Notes: generated by a model not told the origin, from the sequence alone. Counted from the first letter of the stretch, positions 49,751 to 62,100 are shown. The stretch is 64,000 nucleotides of DNA from Histoplasma ohiense (GCA_017607445.1 JAEVHH010000003.1:1054001-1118000); one strand, 5' to 3'. Made by a program: numbers and translations.

Positions 49751-52164
49751 AACACAGTCAGAAATGAACTCAAGATAGCTGATCAGTATGTGGATTGAGT
49801 TGCAAGAAACAAAGAGATTCAGAAGAGGATTCAACTGTCTACACTAACTCAATTACAGAGATCTCAGAGAATGAACTGTCAGAAACATCAGTAGACATAT
49901 TGAATCAAGCTATTTCAGCATCTGAGGATACTCAGAGATTGAGTGAGATTAGTTTCAATGAATCATTTGCTGTAGTTGTCTGAGCTTGTGAAGAGGGACA
50001 GTATAATACACAGAGACAGAAGACTCTCATTGAAAAACATGAAATCTGCTGCATCTAGTTGTTAAGTGTAGAACCAGTAAAAGATCATGTAAGATTAATG
50101 ACTAGAAAAGAAAGAAAAAAGAGAAAATCAGAAAAAAGATCTATTCACATACAGCTCTAATGACCACTGCAAGAGCTTTGCCTGACTTCTAAAAATACAT
50201 GAACATTGCAAAAACAAAAGAAAAGATGTATGTCAATGAAAATACTCAAACCAACAACCCTCAGAAATGTTCATATACAACAAAAAGAAAACTAAAACTC
50301 AGTCTGTGTCAAGGACTTCAGAATCTCAAGACACATGTATAGAAGTGCAGTGCACATCTCTGTCTTGTGCAGAGTCTGACACATCAATTCAACATCTTCA
50401 ATGAAAAGATTTGCAGAGAGGCCAACAAAATGATGAGCACATATATATGAAGAAAAACCAGTCAGAAGAGGGGAGAGTGAGAAGAGAGCAGACAAAACAG
50501 TTGAGCAGACATCTGAATTTCTACAGAGATGAGTGATGAACACTCACCCAATGAGAGTTGAAGAAAGAGAAGAAGTGGAATTGAAAGTGGAGAAGAATGA
50601 ACAAATGATGAAAGAATTCAAAAGAAAAGCAGAAATAGACATATATGAGATGATGTCAGAAGTAACTGTAGAAGCATTAACAGTCATTCATCACAATGAA
50701 AAGAAAGAAATGTACACTTACTGAAGAAACAGAAACTTCTCTTGAAGCTTCAAAGACAGTTGCAACAGAGATGAAAACAGTCAGCAGAACAGTCATATAC
50801 AGAAGACAGAATGCAAAATTGAAATGACTCTTTATCTCTCACACAATCCACACAAGAAACAGATGTATACTCACTCCAAGTATAAAAAAATGCCATGTCA
50901 TCATTCAGACTACTCTGCACATATATTTCTTTTCTATGAATAATCAATTCAGAAGTCATTCATCAGTAAAGAAGATGAAGACATTTATCTGATAAGCTGA
51001 AAGCATACAAAGACAGAGGAACAATGCAAAAATTGATGTAAGCAAACATAGTATAGAGATTTTTATCTGTCATAATTTCAATGACACAGAGACTCTGTAC
51101 AATTTCATCTATGAAAAGTTAGAAAGAAAATTGTAGAAAAGAGACAAAGAGAGATATAACATACATTCAGCACAATTGATATAAACAACAACAGAATTCA
51201 AAAGATGCATAAGATTGCTGAAGATTTTGTACTTGCTTCAAGCAAGAGATGCAACAGACAAATAACTGATGAAGTGAATTGTGTTGTACAGCACTTGTGT
51301 ATAAAATCATGTTTTGAAGAAGACAGTGAGAGTAGAAGAGAGATGTGGAAGATAGAGAGAGAAGCTGTAGAAGATATATAGAGCTTCTTGAAGAGCAGAC
51401 AAAAAAAAAAAATCAGTGTAGAAAGAGAGAAGAAGATTGATGAAAGCAAAAGAGATGGAACTGAGGACAGAGAAGATGAAGATATAGATGAGAGCAGAGA
51501 AGACAGTGACAGAGAACAACACAGAGACATTCATCATCTCATCATCATTATAAACACTGTCATCACTGTTCATGTCCTCACTGACTGCTTCACTTATGTT
51601 CTGATCATTGACAGAGGTAGCCATGTTGTCATCATCTACCCCCACAACATTGTTGTAAGCGATCTCCTCAATAGAAGTGAGATCGCGTGTGGGAGGGACA
51701 TCAGAAGAGAAGAGGGGATGATCATGAGCAAGACAGACATTCTAACAATGAGAAGTAGAAACTAATGACAATTAGCAACTGTGAAAACCATCAGATTAGC
51801 TTTTGACAAGGTTTGATCAACAAAAACTTATCAATAGATTGCATGATATGATCAGAATGATGGGAGACACAGTGATCAGAGGCCATATTGCAGGATAGAG
51901 GGGCTAGATATTCAATAGAAAAGAATAGATGTGTAGAACAATTGAAGCAGAGCAAAAGAGGTTGAGTGTATGAGAGAGTGAATGAGAGAGAATAGTTGTG
52001 AATGTGGTATTGATTAGTGATGGGCTGGCATTGTTGTGATAGAGACTCTTGTGTGTGTGAAGCAAGCACCTTATCTATTGCAGAATAGCACATTGCAAAA
52101 GCAGATGCACACAGTATAACACTATTTCCATCACAAGAGTGTAGATGGATTTGGTAGGGGAGGA
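49751..52164 (+). other. Post-pol region of Gypsy B with unassigned open frames
   Basis: Longer than needed for a Ty3/Gypsy 3' region. Plus-strand open pieces include one with HKIAEDFVLASSKRCNRQIT (about 51,207-51,266) leading into a Lys/Glu/Asp-rich segment (51,388-51,765). The minus strand is also open over 51,307-51,645. None resembles a known family, so an extra gene is possible but not shown. A CpG-containing hairpin (GCGATCTC at 51,659-51,666 and GAGATCGC at 51,679-51,686) lies within it. Confidence 0.4.
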
Positions 52165-52310
52165 TGTGGTAATTTTGACTTATTATTCTTCCATGGCATA
52201 CACCACCCTCTATTATTAAGGATGGTGTATGCTACTGCACTAGTTATTTCGTATAAGAAGAGCTGCAAAGCTTAGAAGCTTTGAACAGCTTAAGCAATCT
52301 TTGAACTACA
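52165..52310 (+). repeat. 3' LTR of Gypsy B
   Basis: 146 bp. Near its outer end it keeps TTATTTCGTATA (CpG at 52,250), which is TTATTTTGTATA in the 5' LTR. Confidence 0.93.
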
Positions 52311-52314
52311 GCTT

Positions 52315-55300
52315 AGTCAATGTACAAGCAATGATAGACAGTGGTTTTCTTCACTACACTCTTATAGATATCCAGCTGATCAAGAAGCATAAGCTCCAGC
52401 ATATCCTCTTTTTCAAATCATGTAAACTCAGTGAATTTGACAGCCTCAGAGGATCCGCCTTCTACAACATGGTAAGATTTAATGTTGATGTAGAAGGACA
52501 CAAGAAAAAGAACATATATGCATATGAAATACAAAGCCTTGAGTACAACCTAATGCTCAGCCTATCATGACTCACAGAATTTGAAACCTTGTTGAACATA
52601 TGCAACTGCTGCCTTATTTTTCCAGAAGACAACTGTGTTTACAAGAAGGACATTGATAGAACCACTGATCTCACTCAGATATCAGTGAAAGCATACAAAC
52701 TACTAACTCATCAAGTACATGAGAAGAAGAACATCCAAGTGTTCACTGCTAGTATGATGAATATCAAGAAAGTGTTAGAAAAGTTAGAATCTAAAGACCC
52801 CAAGAAATCATGCAAGAAACTACTCAAATCATACAAAGACTTTGCAGATGTGTTTGATGAGAAAGAAGCTGAAAAGCTTTCCCCTCATCAAGAACCCAGT
52901 ATAGATCATACAATTGAGCTCATTAAGAAAGATAATAAGAACTTACAATCACTCTGAGATTCTCTCTACAGCATATCATACAATGAGCTTCTTGTTCTAC
53001 AAAAAACACTCAATGAATTACTAGACAAAAACTTCATTTGTGTTAGTAACTCATCTGCTGCAGTATCTGTACTGTTTGTGAAGAAATCAGAAGATGACTT
53101 ACAATTCTGCATCAACTATTGAGAACTCAACAAGATTATACAGAAGAATCAATACCCTCTTCCACTTATCAATGAAACACTCAAATGAATAGAAAAAGCA
53201 AAATGATTTACAAAACTTGACATCTCTGCAGCCTTCTATAAGATAAGGATTAATGAAGATGATGAATGACTAACTGTCTTTTGTATATATTACAAATTAT
53301 ACAAATGAACAGTGACTCTTTTTGAATTAGCAAATGATCTGAGTACATTTCAGAAATACATTAACTGAGCTCTATAAGATCTGCTCAATGAGATCATCTC
53401 AGCATACATGAATGATATCTTGATCTTCACTGATGAATCACTCACTGAGCACTGTAAATATGTACAACAAGTGCTTGATCATCTATGAAAAGCTGAACTG
53501 CAAGTGAACATTGACAAATGCAACTTTGAGATCAAGTCTACAATCTATCTAGAATTCATCATCAAAGCTGAAAAAGATGTATGCATGAATTCTAAGAAGA
53601 TAGAAGCAATTCTCAATTGAGAGATATCAGTCTCAGTAAAAGAGACTAGAAGTTTTCTAGAATTCATCAACTTCTACTGAAGATTCATCAAAGACTTCTC
53701 TGATATTGTACAATCACTGATGAATCTGATCTGAAAAGATGCTGTATTTCAATGAACTGATGAAGTGAATGCAGCATTCAAAAAGCTGAAGTGTATGTTC
53801 ACAAATATTTCAATACTGCAATCATTCAATTCAGATAAGCATACAATTCTTGAAACAGACATCTTGAGTTATGTAGTAGATGAAGCACTAATACAATACA
53901 ATAACAAAGATATTCTACAATCTTGTGTCTTCATTTTGAAAAAGATGTCATCTGCTGAATGCAACTATGAGATCTACAACAAGAAGCTTCTAGTGATTAT
54001 ACAATGTCTCAAGAAATGAGAGTCTGAACTTATGAGTGTTGAGAAGTTTGAGATTGTTACTGATCATAAGAACTTAGAATACTTCACAACTACTCATAAA
54101 CTCACTGAGAGACATATATGTTGATCATTGTTTCTTAGCTGTTTTTCATTCACAATTTGTTATTGATCTGAAGTAGAGAACATTCTTGTGAATACTCTGT
54201 TTCATCAAGAACAAGATATGCCATCTGATGACTTAGATGATAGATGGAAACATCAAGAGTATTAATTAATTGACTCTGCAATTATAGAGAGTTCTACACA
54301 ATCAGATGAACTCTGTGTACATATCAATCAGTCTCAAGCTCAAGAACCCTTGCTTGAAGAACAATGAAGACTAGCAGCAAAAGCAGATGAATTCTGACAA
54401 CAAATTACTGAAGCTGTATGAAGCAGAGCATCTCAATTCCCCACAGATGTATACTCAAGAATGAATATCTCAGCATGTTCAATTGATGATGACAACTGCT
54501 TACACTTTTGAGATAGACAATGAATCTCTGATTCAGAATCTCTACAAACACAGATCATGCAAGAAATTCATGATTTGCTGATGACTGAGCACTCAGAATG
54601 CAAAATCATGTACAACATCATCACTCAAAAATTCTACTGATCAGATATGTTGAAAGATATACACTGATTTATACACAACTGTGATTGCTGCAGCTCAGTG
54701 ACAGTATGATATGAATATTGAAAAGAGATGCTGAAGCCTCTATCTGTTCTCAACTGAACTTGATGTGATATAGCTATTGATTTTGCAGTTTTCTTATTCA
54801 AAAGCAGAGATTCTACAAACATTCTAGTCATTATTGATCAACTCAGCAAAAGTGTAATACTACAGCTCTGTGATAAGATGAATACTGAAGTAGTTGCAGA
54901 TGTCTTCATCAGAAGTCTGTTTTATTGTATACACAGTCTGTCTTCATTCATTGTGTCAGATAGAGACAGTCAATTCATCAGTGCACTCTGAGTCTGTGTA
55001 TATCAATTATTAAGAATTGAATGAAAGTTATCAACAGTGTACCACTCAGAGACTGATGAAGCTATCAAGAGAATGATACAAATGATAAAGAACATTCTCT
55101 GTAAGTTCTGTAATTACATACAAAACAACTGAAGCAACCTGCTGTCACACACTGAGATTGTGATTAATGATTGAGATTTTACTACAACAGATGTAAGCTC
55201 ATTCTTTCTTCTATATGAATACAACTTAGAGATTCTGAACTTCTTCAAAACTCTCTGAGAAACCATGTATGTCTACAGTCTCATACAGATGACAGAGAAC

Positions 55301-55836
55301 ATCATAAGCAAGCTGAAGAAAGTTCATAAATAAACAGAAACTTCAATGATCAGTGCTCAGTAAAATTATAAGAATCAAACAAACATCAGAAGAAGTTCTG
55401 TAATTCAATACTATATAGAAGACAAAGTCTGACTGAATCTCAAGAACATAAGAATGAACCACTCCTTGTGTATGCTAGATTACCATCATATCAAGTATAC
55501 AGTGAAGAAAGTGCTAGACACACATAATTATCAACTTGACACTCTGTCTGACATTCACAATGTCTTTCATATGAATCTGCTCTGACCCACAGCTGAGGAT
55601 CCATTCCTCTCACAGAGAATCTCTGATTGACAGTCATCTGTCATTGTAGAAGAAGATAACAAACTCAAGTGAGAAATCAAAGCAATTCTTGATGATAGAA
55701 TCAACTGCCACCACTGCAAATACCTCATCAAATGAGTAGAATATGATTATCTGATCTGAAAATCTGTGTTCATCTTGAAGAACATCACTGCCCTCAACAT
55801 CTATAAATCCTCACTCACCTCAGTAGAAGGGGATAA
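52315..55836 (+). pseudogene. Pol relic of Gypsy A copy 2, with chromodomain
   Basis: Protease begins AMIDSGFLHYTLID (about 52,329). Reverse transcriptase includes FCINY, FTKLDISAAFYKI and the box AYMNDILIFTD (about 53,402-53,434), again Asn for the first catalytic Asp. RNase H has MSSAECNYEIYNKKLLVII. Integrase has VSDRDSQFISAL and STVYHSETDEAIKRM, so the family's D and E positions can be seen. The C-terminus, about 55,680-55,810, reads IKAILDDRINCHHCKYLIK and TALNIYKSSL, a degraded chromodomain, which places the family among chromoviruses. Stops are mostly TGA. Confidence 0.88.
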
Positions 55837-56308
55837 TGTGATGAATTAGCACTCATTAGTAATTAACTTATGCAATCAACTCCTCTTCTGCACTCACTTG
55901 TTTCTGGCTGTTGTGATCTTGTGTAACTCTCAACATTCTTTCACTTCATGCTCTGCACTTGTATAGTCTCTAATGATTCTTCTGCATAGCCTTCAATGAT
56001 TCTCTCACCTCACACTCTGTGCTTGTATAGTTTCTAACAATTCTTCCATGTAGCTCTTAATGATTCTCCCACCCCACACTCCACACTTGCATAGTTTCTA
56101 ACAATTCTTTCATGTAGCTCTTAACATTCTTCCACTTCACACTTCACTGTGAAGTGGCTTCTGATATTCTTCTGCTCTGAAATTCCCTCTATAAGAACCC
56201 TCTTTGTACAACCTTTTCTTCTGATTTCTTTTCTCTTTCTTTCCTTAATCAATTCATAATCTGTAATTAGAATAGTACCAAATCATTAATCGAAGTACGC
56301 CCGTTACA
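55837..56308 (+). repeat. 3' LTR of Gypsy A copy 2
   Basis: 472 bp. The outer end keeps CGAAGTACGCCCGTTACA, the CpG-bearing form also preserved at the outer end of copy 1 (22,330-22,350). Confidence 0.93.
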
Positions 56309-57674
56309 TTATCTTGATTTATCAAAAGATTATACAGCATTTTCAACTTGTCTCTTTCTGATGTATGGAGATGCCTTGACTACAAAGCTCATTCAATCTG
56401 TTAAGATAGAGCAGTCAAAATCTACAGACATATTTGAACAGTGCAACTGACTTCATTCTGTTTCTAAGTGATTTCATATTCAAATGAATCTACTCTTCAT
56501 CATTGTCTGTACTCACTTTGAAGCAGAGATCTCTGAAGAGGCTCATCACTGTATTCAGTCTGATTTTACTCATTGAAACTGAAATTCTATGACTTTCATC
56601 AATTTCAAATATCATCTTCTTGAACCAATGATTTCTCAGAGCTTTGCATCCCGAAGTCTGATGCTATTTTATACTGTCATACAGCATTGAGGTTATCTGA
56701 TTGTCAATCATGAGCACTCAGAAGATATTGATACTATTATACATCAGCTTAATTCTTCACAGTATCTTCAGTTTATTGAAGATGTATACATCAAAGCATT
56801 TATTCTTGATGTCTGAACAGAAACTGACTCTCAAATCTCTCAATTTATTCAAGATATTGAATTCTGTATGATGTGTCACCTTCTCTGAGAATCCAAGTTA
56901 TTCATTTGAATATGCTATGCTGTTAAATATGATGATATTGAACTTTTTGAATACTCTATTTCATCTCTGATTATCTTCTTTCTTGATGCTGATCAACATA
57001 ATTATGTCACTGAGATGCTTCACTACTACTGAATATTTCAATCTGTCAAATCCCTCTCTCTGTATTGAGTGATTATGATTTCAGATCTTGTCAACTGGTC
57101 TGGAAAACCTGGCTTCTTCAAAGCAATTGATTTAGACATGAAGTATCTTAATGATAGTTGCAAGCTGAGGATGAAATGTTACAAAAATTCAACAAAGAAT
57201 ATCTATCTTATATTTGATTGAGTCTGTCTGTTCAACACATAAGTTCATCAGCTACAGTGGATCTTAGAGTCTATTTTTGAATGCTCACTTACTGAAGAAC
57301 ATACAAATGCTGTCACTAAACTAGAGATTTTCTCTATGACTAGAAGTCTGTTGAAGAATGGTTACATCTCATCTCAAGATTTGCTTTTACTGTCAAAAAA
57401 ATGTATGTTTGACTCCTTGGATATACTTACAATTGAAGTGGAGAATTTGGAGAAGAAGATTGAGCACTTTAATCAAGTATGAATTCAGCAGTGATCTGTA
57501 TCAATGAATTTGAATTTTGATGATATAATCATCAATGCTGAAATTGAGGTTTATTCTGAGAAATTCAATGATAATAGAGAGCAAGAATCTATCTTCATTG
57601 AAAATATGCTATCTTTATCTACTATAAATAATTCATCAGATATATCAGAACCAATTTTGGAGGAAAATAATTAA

Positions 57675-59140
57675 AATAAATAAATGAATTGTTACATAGT
57701 TTTACAGTGTTATTTGATATAACTAAGTTTAGTTAGTTAACTGTATGTTAACTTTTTGCTGATCAATATATTAGTAATTTGAACTTCTGCATTGTTCTGT
57801 CAACTTGTGAGTCAATCAAATATCAAGGTTCAAAATCAACATGACTAACATCTGATAAATTTTTTTTTGAAGATAGCATTTCTCAACATCAACTAATTTA
57901 CATTTACAACTGATACTTGTGAAGAATGTCTGTATAGAATCTCTAATATATTCATCTATACAGATTACTTATTTATTAAAGTTCTACTTGAAACTTTCTT
58001 CATGAAGCAGAGCAGTACAAACAAAACAGAAATCTAAACAATCAGAGTACTGCTTTCTGATGAAGAAGAAAATGATCTCTTCAGCAGTAACTGATGTAAC
58101 TGTGATGATGAGAATATGTGAGAGTTCTTGAGCTTGTATTTGAAGATGCTACATCTATCTTTGTATGCAGTAATTCAGCAGTGAGAACAAGAATCTCTGA
58201 GTTTGACTATCTGAGCTCTTTTTTTCTTGAAATACACTCAACATTTCTCACTATTCTCTTGATAGACAGTATATCTGTTCTTCTTCAGCAGCTGCTCACT
58301 CAGCTCTGTCTTCATTATCTGATCAATATAACTTCATATTCTCTGCTTCTGAGAAGAGAAGCACTGAAACTTCTCATGAAAGACTGATCATCATTTCTCT
58401 GATTTCTGAGGCTGATAGATTGATGAGCTTTTGCTCATCAATCAATTTCAACTCTGTCTTGACTGACTTGCCAGCTGTGTCTGCTTCCAACAGACATGGC
58501 TGACAGACAGAGTGTTGAAGAAGAGAAGAGCATCATATGATGTTGTTGATGAGAGAGAGATTGCTGATGATGGGGGGGGGGAGTGAGGGCCCAACACAGA
58601 GGACAGCTGGAAGGACAGAGGAAGAGATATCATCAATGCTGAGAACAGAAAGAAGAAGCTAATATAATATATCAGTGATTGATTCTTTCTCTATTATATA
58701 TCTCATTCAAATTTATATTATTTACTTGATTGATTTCAATGGAACTTCTTTCTCTGCAAAGAACAGAGAAGAGAAGAAGCTGAAGAAAGAGAGTGAAAGT
58801 TGAAAGTAAGAACTGCTATACAACAACAATATTAGCTTCTTATTGTCTCACAATATTGCACTCATTTAGAGGAAGTTTTTCATGTCTACATGGACAAATT
58901 CAGCTTGTTCTCTTCATTCTTCAAAGAAGAGAAAGAAGTCTCAGACACTTTCTCACCCCCATTCTCACAGACAAAAATGAGAGTGAAGAGGTGAGAGCAG
59001 ATGTGAGTATAGATATGAGAGAAAGAATTAATTGCTGATGTTAGTATTTCATTTCATTCTCATTATACTTTTCATGCTGAATAGATATACAGAGGGTGAT
59101 GAACTCTGTCAGAGTGGAGTTGTTCTTGTGAAATAACTTT
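57675..59140 (-). pseudogene. Cys-rich gene relic at the outer end of the right arm
   Basis: Mirror of the relic at 28,413-29,870. On the minus strand at about 58,130-58,290 it reads KKRAQIV, then DSCSHC and KDRCSIFKYK; one of the left-arm cysteines is Tyr here. The plus-strand 89-codon frame at 58118-58387 is its antisense. A G9 run lies near 58,573. Non-coding parts pair with 29,880-30,089. Confidence 0.42.
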
Positions 59141-59142
59141 GT

Positions 59143-62100
59143 TTGTTTGTTTGTTTGTATTGGTTTAACATCCTGGAGAAAACATGAGCAGTGCCTGTGT
59201 TTCAGAAGCCTTCTGAAGGGCATGAAGACATGCTACACTGAAGAGATTTCTATATACACAGAGAGAAAGAAAACAGAATTCAGATGGCAACTCTTGAGAA
59301 GACTCAGCTCATTGAAAAGGATTTTACTGAGCTGCACATTCACTTCTGATCTGATGTATGGCCATTCATGGTGGAGCTATAGTGTGGTTTCTGAGGGAAA
59401 CTGCTGCTGCCATGTCTGAAAGGCTTTACAGTGAATGGAGAGAGATAACTCTTTCAGTTGATTCAAGAACTGTCTGTGCTTCTAACAGCAGAGAAAAGAT
59501 AGATAAAATAGACAAAAGAAAAGAGAAAAAATGAGTGTTCTAAAAAGAAAAATAAAGAGAAGAGTGAAGAAAAGACTGTGTCCTCTGTAGCATCTTGCAG
59601 TCACATGACCCAGCACAAACCCAGAGAGAGAGAGAGGAGAGAGCACTGAAGAAGATCATGAGAGAAAAGAAGTGGAGAGAGACAGAGAGAGCAGTGAGAA
59701 GAGAGAAGAAGAGTGTATATCTGCAGCTGAGAGTATGTTGACTGAGTCAGCATACAGACTGTACTGATTACACCACAGCTAGTTGAAACAGATGAGCTCA
59801 TTATGCTGGTTTAATCATTTGCATCAGTTGAATCAATTGAACTGATTGAATCAATTGTATCAATTGTATCAATTGTACTGTTTGTATCAATTGAACTGAT
59901 TGAACTGATTGTATCAATTGAACTGATTGAACTGATTGTACTGTTTGTACTGATTGAACTGATTGAGTCAATTGAACTGATTGAACTGATTGTACTGTTT
60001 GTACTGATTGCATCAGTTGAATTCATTGTACTGATTGAATCAGTTGTACTGGATGTTGTGCTATCTGTACTGCCTGTATAGACTTGGAACTGCTGTGGGG
60101 GGCTGTCAGATGATGTGTGCTCAAACAGCTGTGTTATCTTATGCAGTATTGTGTGTAGAACTGCATGCAGTCAAGCAGTTCTATAAAGTCTGTAGAGGTC
60201 AGAGACTCTAGATAGACAACAGCTGTTGCTCAGTTGTGTGGCTGTGCTGCTGATCTCTTGAGTCAGTGAGGAAAGTATCTCTGTGAGTGTTGACAGAGCA
60301 TCAAATGTTCTGAGCTCTTGTTGTATTCACAGACACAGATGAGCCTTGCATCTGCATGCTGAAAGTATCTGTGATATCAGAAAAAGTCCCCATGAGAGAA
60401 GCAGAGTGTGAGTCAGTGATGAAGAGCATGCTGTGGCATGATGAGCTCTGAAGAGATCTTCACTTGATATTCCACAGTCAGTCTGCTGAATCTTCAGCTT
60501 TGATATCAGTCAGAGAGCTTTTCACAGACTCTGCTTCATCACTCTTACTCTGTCTCTTGACTGAGCTGCTTGATCACTGTGCAGATCCCACTGACTGTGG
60601 GCATGATCTTGAGTTTATAGACTGAAACTGCAGTAGATGAGATCATCTGCTTAATCAGATAATCTGCTTTCTCATTGTTCTCTATTTCTATATACTCAGA
60701 GACTCATTTCAGACTCATATTATGTTGTCTGAAAAGCTTGTGACAGTGGCTGTAGACTCAGTTCAAGAAGATCACTGCACTGCTCTGTATATCTCAGATG
60801 ACTGAGGTATTGTCAAAGCAGAGTCAGATTCAAGAATTGATACTGTCATCTATGACACAGAGTAGAAGCTTCACCATACACTCTAATACATAGCAGATGC
60901 CAACTGTCTCAGTATTGAAGATATGTGATATAGAGCTCAGTGCAGCTGAAAAGCTGATCAGCTGTTTGTTTCTCTGATAAACTATAAAGTTATAATCAAT
61001 CTGTCTGCTGTTGTCAAGAATCTGTTCTGATTCATCTGAGAAAACATATAGATCTGTTGAAGATTGACTTTTTCATTATTTCTTAAATATCTGAGCAGCA
61101 CTTTTTTTATCTACACTCTCTGTGAAGTCTGTCCCACATCTCTCTGAGTAGTGTGGGATGGCAAGTGTGGATCTATTGACTGCAGACAGCAGTGTCTTCA
61201 ATCTCTGAATCTTGATCTTTGAGTGCTGCTGAGTTTCAGCTTCTCTTCCATGTGTGATCATTGAGAGAGCTATTTGTGAAGTCAGTGGATGCCTCTCATC
61301 CATTATCTGAAGTCTTGTTGTGAAATGCATTTTGACCTCCTTCAGAGCTATCATTGCTGATGAGAGCCCAGCATTTCAGTATAGAGTTGTGATGAATGTT
61401 GTATGAAAAACTGAAAGAACTTCTCTGACTGTCATGATAAGCATCTTCTCAACTGTCTTCATATGTTATTTCAGATAAGAGCTGATCTCTTCACTTCTGT
61501 CTGTGTGTCTTGCTGACTGTGTGTGGCCACTGTACCAGATCTCTGTGTCATAGAGCAGTGAGAGAATCATGCAGATAGTGATCATCTTCTGCAGAGCATC
61601 TGCTGAGAGCTCATCTCTGATCTTTTCTAGACTTTGAATATACTGAGTCACAGCTCTTGTCTTCTTTGTCTGAGCAGAGATATGTAATCTTCAGATGAGT
61701 CTTCTGTCAAAGTGTACACTCAGTCAGTGAAGTACTGACTTCTGTTCAGCTGAGACAGTGACAGAGTGTATGATCAGATTCTCTGACACAATCACTGACA
61801 GTGCTTTATTGTGTTGCTTTCTTGTGAGATGGATTATCTCAAGTTTCTCTGATGTGAAGACCACTTTGTTTGTCTTCTCTCATCTCAGAATACTCTGTAT
61901 ATCATGGCTGAGAAGAATAGCATTGCTGTCAAGTGAGTGCATAGCTTATCAAGTATTCAGATCATCTGCATAGTCAAAGTGCAATTTCAGATTTTGCCAC
62001 AGCAGCTCTGTCAGATACAGAAGAAACAGTATTGATGACAGAGAAAATCTCTGTGATATACTGCATTGCATCTGATGTGCTGCTGTGATGATTCTCTTCA

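Larger units (their letters stand above)
44306..52310 (+). mobile_element. Gypsy B: second Ty3/Gypsy family nested in Gypsy A copy 2
   Basis: 8,005 bp with short LTRs (44306-44451 and 52165-52310, 146 bp each, TGTGG to CTACA), preceded at the 3' side by a purine tract GGTAGGGGAGGA. The target duplication is GCTT (44302-44305 and 52311-52314), 4 bp, or 5 if the terminal A is shared. Gag-Pol order is that of Ty3/Gypsy. About 2.3 kb between the end of integrase and the 3' LTR is longer than usual. Gag of Gypsy A reads straight into its protease once this element is removed, which confirms the insertion. Confidence 0.93.
42374..56308 (+). mobile_element. Gypsy A copy 2, carrying a nested Gypsy B
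   Basis: Second copy of the chromodomain Ty3/Gypsy family, inserted into the DUF6589 relic with the 5-bp target duplication TTATC (42369-42373 and 56309-56313). LTRs are 42374-42845 and 55837-56308, both 472 bp. Removing Gypsy B leaves 5.93 kb, close to the 6.08 kb of copy 1; most of the difference is the 63-bp shorter LTRs. The polypurine tract AGTAGAAGGGGATAA lies just before the 3' LTR. Confidence 0.93.
40867..57674 (+). pseudogene. DUF6589-like gene relic, right arm (split by nested Gypsy elements)
   Basis: Coding parts are 40,867-42,373 and 56,314-57,674. The start codon is GTG here where the left copy has ATG. The N-terminus is acidic (SDSDLTDLESIDTSSEF). A likely intron lies at about 41,755-41,895, ending ATCATTAG. 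After it come VYNNMNFKETV, ISESDLTQIMHDFTRLL, and beyond the Gypsy element DYTAFSTCLFLMYGDALTTK and LVNWSGKPGFFKAIDLDMKY, followed by a short Asn/Glu-rich end and TAA. The D-N-x-N-F and SGKPG stretches and the overall order fit fungal DUF6589 proteins. The function of that family is not known. In-frame TGA codons fall at expected Trp and Arg positions. Confidence 0.72.
40515..59140. repeat. Right arm of the large inverted duplication
   Basis: Reverse complement of 28655-40314, interrupted at 42,374 by Gypsy A copy 2. A diagnostic pair: TAACACTGC at 42,092-42,100 against TAATGCTGC in the left arm (read from about 38,725-38,733 on the minus strand), implying an ancestral CG mutated on opposite strands. 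The arm ends where the second LINE begins at about 59,143. Confidence 0.9.
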
